From Pirellulales bacterium (lineage in GTDB: Bacteria > Planctomycetota > Planctomycetia > Pirellulales > Lacipirellulaceae), in the NCBI GenBank assembly GCA_028279215.1, contig JANQOF010000036.1:1-64000 (forward strand): a stretch of DNA of 64,000 nucleotides, in the 5' to 3' direction. Position numbers and translations under genes: made by a program. This document shows, one piece after another, positions 1-8,746 of this stretch (positions are counted from its first letter, which is position 1; each line of letters begins with the position of its first letter). The notes beneath the pieces were generated by a model. It made no database searches. It had not been told where the DNA came from and worked only from the letters and a program-made list of their open reading frames with translations.

Positions 1-960
1 GCAACATTATGCAGTTGCTGTCGTCGGGAGTGGCATTAGTTTTTGGCGTATTGCGTTAATCATTAGTTTTGCTTGGACCCAACGGGAGATTCGGTGAGGT
101 CTTCGGACCCAACTTGGTAGCGGGCCTAGTCCAGCTCCGAAGCTGGTCAGATTGCCGAATTCTCGCTCGATTTGTGTGCGATAGCGGAGCAGCATTTGTC
201 CGAATGGTCGTTTTAACATCTCTAACGCGTGGAGTCGGCTGGGAGCGTGTGGGCGATGCCCTAACGCTTGCCCTGGACGTTTCTGAGCCGCCACCACTTG
301 GTGCTGAGGGCTGGCGGCAAGGTGAAGCGGATTGCTGCTGTCGTATTGGCGATCGCCAATCAAATAGCCTTCGCCAGACAATTGCTCCACCAGCTTTTGT
401 GCAGCGACCGAGTCGCCCGTGTTCATCGGCTCGATACACCAGGCCGAGGGAAGTGGGCCATCTCCCCAGATCACATGCAGCTTGTATCCTCGAGCGAAAC
501 CCTTTGCCGCTCGGCCATACTTGGCGTCCCGGTCCTTGCTGTGAGGACCAACCGGCAAGGGCTTGCTGTCCATGCGTTGCACCCACCACTGACGCGGATC
601 GCCTCCCAACTCCTGTTCGATCTTTAGCAAGAGTTCGACTACCGCACCGCTTCGAAGCCGACGACTCATCGTCGATTGACTTGGCAGCACGCAAGGCTCG
701 CAACCGTGCCAATTGCAGCGGTGGCAAGCCCAGCAAGTCGGTCGATCGTGAATTACTGCCCACAAGTAGACCGCAACAATCTCGGAAGCTCGATAAAAAC
801 CTGTGGTCCAAATGTTGTCCAAACGGATCGCTATCGCGTAAAGTTGTAGCCAGAGTTCGTGTTCCATGGCTTGTCTCCGATGGTTGGTCCCAAAAGAAAC
901 AAGTATGAACGCGAACTCCTTTTTGTAACTCCACGACTGCTAGCAACTGCATAATGTTGC
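1..960 (-). mobile_element. Complete insertion sequence with 19-bp perfect terminal inverted repeats (GCAACATTATGCAGTTGCT), IS4/IS5-like DDE family
   Basis: Bases 1-19 GCAACATTATGCAGTTGCT are the exact reverse complement of bases 942-960 AGCAACTGCATAATGTTGC; a transposase ORF fills the interior. Left flank is outside the window, so no target-site duplication can be seen. Confidence 0.9.
7..867 (-). CDS. DDE transposase (IS4/IS5-like)
   Basis: Acidic triad candidates in RMDSKPLPV, LIGDRQYDSSNPLH and YRTQIEREFGNL; stop codon lies inside the left TIR. Confidence 0.85.
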   Translation of the reverse strand: MEHELWLQLYAIAIRLDNIWTTGFYRASEIVAVYLWAVIHDRPTCWACHRCNWHGCEPCVLPSQSTMSRRLRSGAVVELLLKIEQELGGDPRQWWVQRMDSKPLPVGPHSKDRDAKYGRAAKGFARGYKLHVIWGDGPLPSAWCIEPMNTGDSVAAQKLVEQLSGEGYLIGDRQYDSSNPLHLAASPQHQVVAAQKRPGQALGHRPHAPSRLHALEMLKRPFGQMLLRYRTQIEREFGNLTSFGAGLGPLPSWVRRPHRISRWVQAKLMINAIRQKLMPLPTTATA

Positions 961-1270
961 AAAGGGAGAGGGGAATCGGGTTGACCAAGTTCCATGGCGC
1001 CCTCAATTGTCCCTTCGCCACCCACCAGCGGACAAAATGGACAATTCAACTCCTCTTGGGAAGTGAAAACACGTCGAGAAAAACAGAGGAAAACGGAAAC
1101 CGACAGGGATGATGGGGGGCGAATAGAGTCGCCTAGAATCGTTTTTCGGTATTAGGGGACAAAATGGACTTTTGATGGCGGTGGGCGGCCGAGCGTGAAA
1201 AAAGCCGCCGCAGCTAAGGTGGGCCACGACGGCTTCGAGGATGGATTGGCAGGGACGTAGGTTGTCGCTC

Positions 1271-2548
1271 CTACTCGACGTCGACTGTTTCGCCGCCGAG
1301 CCAGGTTTGGCACGGCGGGGCGGTGTCGCCGAGGATGGCCATGAGGATTTCGTTGTGGGCGTCGGGCACGCCGTCGGGGATGGGTACGGCGGTCATGTCG
1401 GCGTAGCGGCCGGCCGACAGCGCGCCGACTAAGTGGCCCAGGCCCATCGCGTGGGCCGCACCGAGGGTGCCCATCTCGAGGATTGCCTCGGCGGGCACAC
1501 GCGGATGGCGTGCCGCGGCGATACGCATTTCGTTCAGCACGCTAAGGTCGGGATTCGACGCCAGACTGTCGGTGCCAAGCGCCACGCGAACGCCAAGCTG
1601 TATTGCGACTTCCAACGGATACGGATCGTGGCCGAAGAAATTATGTGTCCGCGGGCAATAGACCAGCGACATCGAGTCGCGATGCCGAGCGAGGAACGAG
1701 AGCTCTTTACGCTCAAGGTAATTGCCGTGGACCACCAGTGCCTTCGGTGCGCGAGTTAGAATGCGAAGATAATCGAGCGGCACTGATCCACGAGGCACTG
1801 CCCACGGATCCCACATGCTGCGTTGTTCCAGTATTTCCTGGAAGCCACCGGCGCCGGTCGTAAGGAAGTCGAGTTCTTCCTTGCTCTCGGCCAAGTGGAA
1901 CGCCACCGGCACGTTCCATTCGGCAGCAGTGTTTACGAGGTTACGCAGCAGCGGCGGCGATACCGTGTACGGGGCGTGCGGGGCAATGCCCTCCATGGAA
2001 GTTCCATCGAGCTGTGGAGCGCCTTCGGCTTTGCTGCGCTTGAGTTTCTTGACCAAGCCCGAATGGGCCGAGGGCGCCCGAGCTTGCGAGAAGCCGATCA
2101 CCTCGTGGAAGCGGAGCGAGCGAGGGCCACACTCGTTTGTGGGCATGTCGAACGGGTCGTACGTTGCAATGTCGGCGAGCGTGGTCACGCCGTGGCGGAT
2201 CGATTGCATCTCACCGTTGGTTACGGCGGCCAGCTTCTTCTTGGGAGTGGTTCGCTCGGCAACGACCAGCCGCACCCAGTCGGACATGTTCATGCCGGGC
2301 TTTCCGAGTCGCTTTTTGCGGTCGGAAAGGTCAAGGTGTGTGTGGGCGTTGACCATGCCCGGCAGCAGCGCGACATCGCCCAAGTCGGTCAGCGGCACGC
2401 CGGCCGGCGGCTTGGCGCTGACCTGCACTACCTTGCCCCCCTCGATGTGAATCACACCATCGAAGATGGGCGGAGCCGCGACGGGGAATACGACTCGGGC
2501 ACGGACGGCGGTAGCCGTCTTGGGAAGTACGGAATGTCGGATCATCAA
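1271..2548 (-). CDS. Amidohydrolase of the ATZ/TRZ (COG0402) type; candidate aminodeoxyfutalosine deaminase
   Basis: NAHTHLDLSD, HAPYTVSP, AFHLAES and GTDSLASNPDLSVLNEMR motifs; close to mqnC/mqnA. Confidence 0.8.
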   Translation of the reverse strand: MMIRHSVLPKTATAVRARVVFPVAAPPIFDGVIHIEGGKVVQVSAKPPAGVPLTDLGDVALLPGMVNAHTHLDLSDRKKRLGKPGMNMSDWVRLVVAERTTPKKKLAAVTNGEMQSIRHGVTTLADIATYDPFDMPTNECGPRSLRFHEVIGFSQARAPSAHSGLVKKLKRSKAEGAPQLDGTSMEGIAPHAPYTVSPPLLRNLVNTAAEWNVPVAFHLAESKEELDFLTTGAGGFQEILEQRSMWDPWAVPRGSVPLDYLRILTRAPKALVVHGNYLERKELSFLARHRDSMSLVYCPRTHNFFGHDPYPLEVAIQLGVRVALGTDSLASNPDLSVLNEMRIAAARHPRVPAEAILEMGTLGAAHAMGLGHLVGALSAGRYADMTAVPIPDGVPDAHNEILMAILGDTAPPCQTWLGGETVDVE

Positions 2549-2575
2549 CTACAACCAGCCTGGGAATGGAAGGGG

Positions 2576-4828
2576 TCACGCCCCCGATTCCTCGGCAGGC
2601 GCAGTTGGTGGCAGGGGCGAACGTGCACCTCCATGCAAACCGAGTGTGCCAGCCAGGCGGCACGGTTGACTTCCGACTTGCCAAAGGAGAACGATTGCCG
2701 AAAGCCCGCAAAGCACGACCACCGGAGTAGTAAAGCCGAGACCAACGACAGGCGAGTCGGATTGTCGAAAAACCCACTCTGCCTGGGGGAGGTCTGCGAG
2801 CGTGTCGGCGAATCTCGTTCGCAACAACTGCAATCCGTTGTACCCCATATGAAACGCTATACAAGGCGTAATTTGCGATGTTTTTACCGCGATGTAGCCC
2901 AACACCAGCCCCAGCAGCGTGGCGGAAATCGTTTGCTGCAAAGCAGTTGGGTGTGCTAGCCCGAAGAAAACGGCCGAAAGCACTACCGCCCAGCCACTTG
3001 ACAAACGAGCGCGAAGTCCGGACAGCACAAACCCCCGAAACGCTAGTTCTTCACAAATTGCCGGCAAAACAGCCATCAGCAGCAACAAGAGGAGCACGGG
3101 CATCGACCGCACGACTTCGTCGAGCAGCTTGGCGATTTCGAGCACACTCTGCGGGATGGGCACAATGTGGTCGATGCTCTCCAGCACTGATACTCCAATT
3201 GGATTCAGCACTACAGCCAATAACAGGGCGATCAAAATCTGCTTCCAAGGGACTGGACGAGTCAAGAGGAAGGTTGACGCAAATGACCGCACACTGACGG
3301 CCGCCACAGCCAATGTTGGCAACAAGATGCACGCCACCTGGCTCACGAGCAGCATCACGACGAACCCACGGAGCGTTAGGACATTGAACCCAATTCCTTG
3401 CACACCGAACTGCGCAATGAAAACCAACGAGATCAATACCACGGCGGCTGCCAAGTGCGGAGTCGCTGGGCGATGGGTGTAGGCGTAGCGAATCCACGTG
3501 GCGAGGTCGAAGTTCTCGGTGTCGCGGAACAGGACCGACTCCTGATTGAACTGGTCGACCGCCCACCGCACCACCAACACGCAACAGCCAATCGTCACCA
3601 ATGCCACTGGCAAAATGTACGTAGCGGCCAGAATCAACTTACCTTCCATGGCCGCCTGCATGAGCAAGACCATTCCACTGACGGGCACTAAGCTCGTCGC
3701 AAGATTCAACTCCACGCCGGGCAGCAGAGGCAGCATCATGAGCGGCATGCAAACCAGAAACAGAGGCATCAAGTAGTACTGACCTTCCTTGGTACTGCGG
3801 GCGAGCGAAGCCAGCGCCAGACTTGCCGCGCTGAACAACGCAGCCATCGGTGCCAAGGCAAGCAGCAACCACCCGATCGAAGCCAACGACGGCGGTGCAA
3901 TCGGAGTTTGCCCGGGCGCCATGGCGTTGAGTTGTTTGATAATTACCTGGCCAGTAATCGCCATGCTAGCCAAGTTGCAGACGGCACTACCGATGCTGAA
4001 CGTGATGACGGTGAGCAGCTTACCGCCGACGATCTCGCTCCGCTGGGCCGGGCTGGTGAGCAAGGTCTCAAGCGTGCCTCGTTCCTTTTCGCCAGCACAC
4101 AAGTCGACAGCCGGGTAAAAGGCTCCCGTCAACGCACAAACGAACACAATGAATGGCAACAACTTCGACCAAAATGCGGCCTGCTGGCCGATGGCGGGGG
4201 AGACGTTCTCGCCTATGACTTGGAACGGTTTCGTGATCTCGATCGGAATCCGGCCGGCGACCAAGTTGCTGCGAACGATGTTCGATTGCCAACGATTAAG
4301 CAGCGTTTGGATACGCGAGTTGGCCAGTTGCGATTCGTCGCGGGTATCGTAGAACACAACCGGATCTGGGGGACTTATCGCATGCGTACTTTGCTCGTCC
4401 GTCTGACTGTCCTGCGTTGCACCACGCAACGCCAGCAAGCGGTCGGCAAACCCGGTGGGAAAGAACACCACCGCATCATAGTCGCCATCGGTCATGCGCT
4501 CTTGGGCGTCCTGGAGGGCAGTGCCGTTGTTGGCAATTCGCTCCACGTGAATGCGGTCGGCAAGAGTGGGGTCGGTGAAAAGGTCTCTTGCGAAACTTCC
4601 GTCTTCAAGCAGTGGCGGAACTTCGTCCAGCCCCGCCAGTTGTTCGTAACCAACTACGGCGACGGTTGCCGGACTTTGTCGCATGAACTGGCTGAGCCGG
4701 CTGAAGGCGACCCCCATCATTGGGTAGATCAACAAGGGCAACACGCAAATGACGAACAGCGTACGCCGATCGCGAAGTTGATCGCGGATCTCGCGCTGGT
4801 AGACAAGTTGAACGTTACTCCAATTCAC
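2576..4828 (-). CDS. ABC-2 (NatB-like) permease fused to C-terminal CPBP intramembrane metalloprotease
   Basis: N-terminal NatB-like region (GEKERGTLETLLTSP) followed by CPBP motifs EELAFRG, FFGLAHP and FHMGYN; GTG start overlaps upstream ATPase stop. Confidence 0.88.
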   Translation of the reverse strand: MNWSNVQLVYQREIRDQLRDRRTLFVICVLPLLIYPMMGVAFSRLSQFMRQSPATVAVVGYEQLAGLDEVPPLLEDGSFARDLFTDPTLADRIHVERIANNGTALQDAQERMTDGDYDAVVFFPTGFADRLLALRGATQDSQTDEQSTHAISPPDPVVFYDTRDESQLANSRIQTLLNRWQSNIVRSNLVAGRIPIEITKPFQVIGENVSPAIGQQAAFWSKLLPFIVFVCALTGAFYPAVDLCAGEKERGTLETLLTSPAQRSEIVGGKLLTVITFSIGSAVCNLASMAITGQVIIKQLNAMAPGQTPIAPPSLASIGWLLLALAPMAALFSAASLALASLARSTKEGQYYLMPLFLVCMPLMMLPLLPGVELNLATSLVPVSGMVLLMQAAMEGKLILAATYILPVALVTIGCCVLVVRWAVDQFNQESVLFRDTENFDLATWIRYAYTHRPATPHLAAAVVLISLVFIAQFGVQGIGFNVLTLRGFVVMLLVSQVACILLPTLAVAAVSVRSFASTFLLTRPVPWKQILIALLLAVVLNPIGVSVLESIDHIVPIPQSVLEIAKLLDEVVRSMPVLLLLLLMAVLPAICEELAFRGFVLSGLRARLSSGWAVVLSAVFFGLAHPTALQQTISATLLGLVLGYIAVKTSQITPCIAFHMGYNGLQLLRTRFADTLADLPQAEWVFRQSDSPVVGLGFTTPVVVLCGLSAIVLLWQVGSQPCRLAGTLGLHGGARSPLPPTAPAEESGA

Positions 4829-5616
4829 GCTAGGGGCTCCAGCGGTGCGTTATGCGAATGCTCGTCTTCTGCCAGCCGTTGCTCCTCCCGCTGGATGAGG
4901 TCGAGGAACACATCTTCGAAGTCGTCGTATTCGTACTCGGCGTGCAGTTCGTCGAGTGAACCCTCGGCGAGGATCCGACCGCGGTGCAGTACGACGATAC
5001 GGCAACACAGTCGCTCGACTTCGCGCATGATGTGGGATGAGAAGATGACGCACTTCCCCTGGTCGCGCAGGCCAAGCACCGTGTCCAACAGCGATCGTGC
5101 GACCAGCACGTCGAGGCCGTTGGTCGCTTCGTCGAAGATGAGTACGGGTGGATCGTGCACCATCGCCCGCGCGATGGCCACTTTTTGCTTCATGCCGGTC
5201 GACATCTTGCCGCCTAGCACGTCGCGGATTTCGTTCATTGCCAGGCGTTCGAAAAGCGTCTCCATCCGCTCGCGAAGCAGTTCGCGGTCGAGTTGGTGCA
5301 GGCGACCAAAGTACTCGACCAATTCCCAGGCCGTCATGCGATCGTACATTGCCGTGCTGGCCGAGATATACCCTATCTGGTGGCGAACAAGCTCGGGCTG
5401 CGTCTCGCAATCGAAGCCATTGATCCGGGCGACGCCGCTGGTCGGTTTTAGCAGCGTGCCAAGGATTCGGAGTGCTGTAGTTTTGCCAGCTCCGTTCGGA
5501 CCGAGCAACCCAAATACCTCGCCAGGATCGGCACGGAACGACAGACGGTCTAGCGCGACCCGTGGGCCGAGCTTCAAGTCGTCATACACCTTGGAGAGGC
5601 CGATGGCTTCGATCAT
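4825..5616 (-). CDS. ABC transporter ATP-binding protein (NatA-like)
   Basis: Walker A GPNGAGKTT, Walker B VLIFDEATNGLD; internal ATG at MIEAIGLSKVY preferred as start. Confidence 0.92.
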   Translation of the reverse strand: MIEAIGLSKVYDDLKLGPRVALDRLSFRADPGEVFGLLGPNGAGKTTALRILGTLLKPTSGVARINGFDCETQPELVRHQIGYISASTAMYDRMTAWELVEYFGRLHQLDRELLRERMETLFERLAMNEIRDVLGGKMSTGMKQKVAIARAMVHDPPVLIFDEATNGLDVLVARSLLDTVLGLRDQGKCVIFSSHIMREVERLCCRIVVLHRGRILAEGSLDELHAEYEYDDFEDVFLDLIQREEQRLAEDEHSHNAPLEPLA

Positions 5617-5713
5617 GGACGTTGGAGCAAACACTGAGGGGCTGGGGACTACGATCGGACAGCGACGGCTTGGCGGGCGCGCAATGCTGCCCGCGAAACT
5701 CACCCTTCACAAC

Positions 5714-6874
5714 TTACCTTACGATCGGCAACGCGGTTGGGTCGGTTGTACCGGTTGGGGTGATCGACTCGACTTCGCGGTCGATCAGTTCGTAGAACAC
5801 ATTTCTTTGTCGCGGTTGATAGCCCAACTCGCGGATTGCCCCACGGATATCGTCGAGCGTCAAATAGTGCACGGTGCCGGCCTCGGCTACCACATTTTCC
5901 TCAATCATCAGGCTACCCATATCGTTCGCTCCGTAGAGCATGGCAAGCTGCCCAATTTTCAACCCCTGGGTGACCCAACTCGACTGGATATTAGCGAAAT
6001 TATCGAGGTACAGCCGGCTAACCGCGTTAGTCCGCAAATAGTCGAACGATCCGACCGTAGGAGTATCGGCCATGTCGGTATTCTCGGGCTGGAAGGTCCA
6101 ACAGATGTAGGCGGTGAACCCGCCTGTCTCGTCCTGCAACTGGCGGAGCCGATCGAGGTGTTCGATTCGCTCGGCGAGGGTTTCGATGTGGCCAAACATC
6201 ATTGTTGCGGTGCTGCGTCCGCCAAGTTGATGCCACACGCGGTTCACGTCCAGCCAGTCGTCGGTCATTACCTTGCCCCGAGTAATGGCATCGCGAACGC
6301 GGTCGACCAAAATCTCTGCCCCGCCGCCCGGCAGACTGCCCAAGCCCGCATCACGCAACCGCTTCAGTACCGTTTCCGCCGGGAGCTTCGACATCTTGGT
6401 GAAGTGGTAGATCTCCGGTGGGCTGAAGCCGTGGATGTTGACTTTTGGGAACGCTGCCTTAATCTGCGAGAGCATCTGTTCGTACCATTCGAGCTTGAAC
6501 TCGTGGTGCAGTCCGCCTTGCAGCAGAATTTGATCGCCACCCAGTTCTACCGTCTCTTGCACTTTCTGGAGGATCTCTTCGATCGACAACACGTATCCTT
6601 CGTCCGACTTGGGCCCGCGATAAAACGCGCAGAAGTCGCACACTGCGGTGCAAATGTTGGTGTAGTTGATGTTGCGATCGATGTTGTAAGTGCGGTACGG
6701 CTCGGGGTGAAGTCGCCGAGTCACCGCGTTTGCGGAACGACCGAGCGCGGCCAAGTCGTGGCATTCGAGCAGTTGCAGCCCCTCGTCAAACGACAACCGT
6801 TCACCGCCAACGGCCTTTTCCATGATTTGGTAGTCGGTCAGTTTCGTAGGCGATTCGGTGTGTTGTGCGATCAT
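5714..6874 (-). CDS. mqnC: Cyclic dehypoxanthinyl futalosine synthase (radical SAM)
   Basis: Radical SAM motif CTAVCDFCAFYR, GGDQILLQGG, HGFSPPEIYH; ATG overlaps mqnA stop (ATGA). Confidence 0.92.
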   Translation of the reverse strand: MIAQHTESPTKLTDYQIMEKAVGGERLSFDEGLQLLECHDLAALGRSANAVTRRLHPEPYRTYNIDRNINYTNICTAVCDFCAFYRGPKSDEGYVLSIEEILQKVQETVELGGDQILLQGGLHHEFKLEWYEQMLSQIKAAFPKVNIHGFSPPEIYHFTKMSKLPAETVLKRLRDAGLGSLPGGGAEILVDRVRDAITRGKVMTDDWLDVNRVWHQLGGRSTATMMFGHIETLAERIEHLDRLRQLQDETGGFTAYICWTFQPENTDMADTPTVGSFDYLRTNAVSRLYLDNFANIQSSWVTQGLKIGQLAMLYGANDMGSLMIEENVVAEAGTVHYLTLDDIRGAIRELGYQPRQRNVFYELIDREVESITPTGTTDPTALPIVR

Positions 6875-7698
6875 CGTAAGCTGGAGCAAAGTGGAGTGGG
6901 TAACGTGGAAGCCACCAGTCGCAGTTCGTGGCATAACTTGGCGAAATGTTCCATTCCGCGCTGCTCGCCAGAACCGAGCGTGAAATGCAGATTGCTGGTT
7001 AGGTACTCGCGCGCCACATGCGCAGAGAGACCAAGCCGACCGGCCTCGTCGGCGACGATCAAGTCAATACTCGCTACGCCCGCGTCGCGAACACGCTCGA
7101 GGGTCGCCGCGAGAGTAGCGGCGTCGATGGTCAGGTCGGGCCGCGCGACCCAGGCAGCAAACACGAACGGCACTTCCGCCCACCGGCACCAGCGATCGCC
7201 CAGGTCCCAAACTTCGTGGTGGCCTGCGTCGTCGACCTGCATGGCGCGATCGCCAATCAGGAGCACGGCATCTGCATCCGCATCCTTCAGTCGGCTACCA
7301 ATTGGCAGCGGGATCAACTGCGGACGCAGGTTGTACAGTTTGGCGAGCAGGATTTGGGCTAGGGCCGCGCTGGTTCGCGAGCCTTCGTCTAGAGCAAGCT
7401 GCTTGACCTCCGATGGGGGAGTTCGAAAAAACAGTTTGACGCTCAGTACGGGACCGCGGCAGGCGACACACGCATTGGAGACCAATCGAAACTCCGGTTG
7501 TCGGAAGTACTCGACAATTGGTACTAGCGCAACGTCGAGTCGATCGCTGGCCAAATCGTCGGCCAAACGACTGGGGAGGTCGTAGCGGATTTCCGCGTGG
7601 GGTACGGCTTCGGCAAGCCCGTGCACCAGCGGCTTGGAATTAAGGTAGGAAACCGCTCCGATGCGGAGAGTGCCATGAGTGGTTGCGTCCGGTTGCAT
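6871..7698 (-). CDS. mqnA: Chorismate dehydratase (menaquinone futalosine pathway)
   Basis: N-terminal LRIGAVSYLNSKPLVHGL motif typical of MqnA; coupled to mqnC. Confidence 0.9.
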   Translation of the reverse strand: MQPDATTHGTLRIGAVSYLNSKPLVHGLAEAVPHAEIRYDLPSRLADDLASDRLDVALVPIVEYFRQPEFRLVSNACVACRGPVLSVKLFFRTPPSEVKQLALDEGSRTSAALAQILLAKLYNLRPQLIPLPIGSRLKDADADAVLLIGDRAMQVDDAGHHEVWDLGDRWCRWAEVPFVFAAWVARPDLTIDAATLAATLERVRDAGVASIDLIVADEAGRLGLSAHVAREYLTSNLHFTLGSGEQRGMEHFAKLCHELRLVASTLPTPLCSSLR

Positions 7699-7884
7699 AT
7701 TGGAAGTATAGCCATTGGAGCAACGATCGTCATCGGCGCATCGATCGAGCGGCGAGTTGCGATTTGCATTGGCCGCCATGTCGAAGATTCACAGAATTCG
7801 CCCGTAGGTTTGCCACATCGCCGCCGTTAGTGTGTCAAAATGGGGCCATCGTTTTGTCCCCGTTCAACCGCTTGAAGTCGATCA

Positions 7885-8712
7885 ATGCACCGCACGAGCT
7901 ACTGCACCTTCTTCACCCTGATCCTGCTTGCCGCCGAAGTCGGCGCCGAGCAACAATGCGAGACCATTCGTCGAATACCCGCGCCGGAAGCCGTCCAGGC
8001 GGTGGCGGTCGACAGCACGGCGGTCTTCGCGATCGCCAACTCGGTGATTGCGAAGTACGACAAGACGACGGGCAAACGCTTGGCCGAATGGCGAGCGACT
8101 AACGAGATTCCTTTGCGGCATTTGAACTCAGGCGTAGTGATCGACGGCAAGCTGTACTGCGCGCACTCCAATTTTCCCAAGTACCCAAATACTAGTTCGG
8201 TTGAGATTTTCGACGCGGAGAACCTCGTGCATGTCGGCACGCACAGCTTCGGCATCTACGAGGGTTCGCTCACCGTGGTCGATTGGCATGGCGGAGCATG
8301 GTGGTGCGTTTTCGCTCACTACTCAGAACGGGTAAACGACGACGCACGGGCCAAGCCCCACACCTATACGTCGCTTGTGAAGTTCGACGACCAGTGGCGT
8401 CGGACTGCCGGATGGGTATTCCCTCCGGCTGTTCTTGAGCGGTTTGATCCCCATAGTTGTTCAGGTGGCGTTTGGGGGGCCGACGGGCGATTCTACGCTA
8501 CGGGCCACGATCGCGGCGAGGTTTATCAGCTAGAACTCCCCGCTTCTGGATCGATGCTCAAGTTGACGGCAACCTACGCCGCCACGATCACAGGGCAGGG
8601 AATCGCGTGGGACCGAGACCGCCCCGACGAATTGTACGGCATCAATCGACCAAAGCGAGAAGTGGTGGTGTCGAGGTTGCCCATTGATCGCACCATTTCG
8701 AAGGAGAAGTAG
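7885..8712 (+). CDS. Secreted beta-propeller-like hypothetical protein
   Basis: N-terminal signal-like segment, repeated propeller-like strands; no firm family. Confidence 0.65.
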   Translation: MHRTSYCTFFTLILLAAEVGAEQQCETIRRIPAPEAVQAVAVDSTAVFAIANSVIAKYDKTTGKRLAEWRATNEIPLRHLNSGVVIDGKLYCAHSNFPKYPNTSSVEIFDAENLVHVGTHSFGIYEGSLTVVDWHGGAWWCVFAHYSERVNDDARAKPHTYTSLVKFDDQWRRTAGWVFPPAVLERFDPHSCSGGVWGADGRFYATGHDRGEVYQLELPASGSMLKLTATYAATITGQGIAWDRDRPDELYGINRPKREVVVSRLPIDRTISKEK

Positions 8713-8746
8713 TTGCCTCCGTCGAGGAAGCTCCATGCGTATCCAG

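Noticed and set aside
56-1021. 321-aa minus ORF and 69..908 plus ORF inside the IS
   Set aside because: Alternative frames of the transposase; no DDE or other motif.
1823-2959. 378-aa plus-strand ORF
   Set aside because: Antisense to the amidohydrolase and permease genes; no recognisable motif.
3908-7585. 1225-aa plus-strand ORF
   Set aside because: Lies antisense to four well-supported genes (ABC permease/CPBP, ATPase, mqnC, mqnA); low-complexity Ser/Arg-rich translation typical of a GC-bias shadow ORF.
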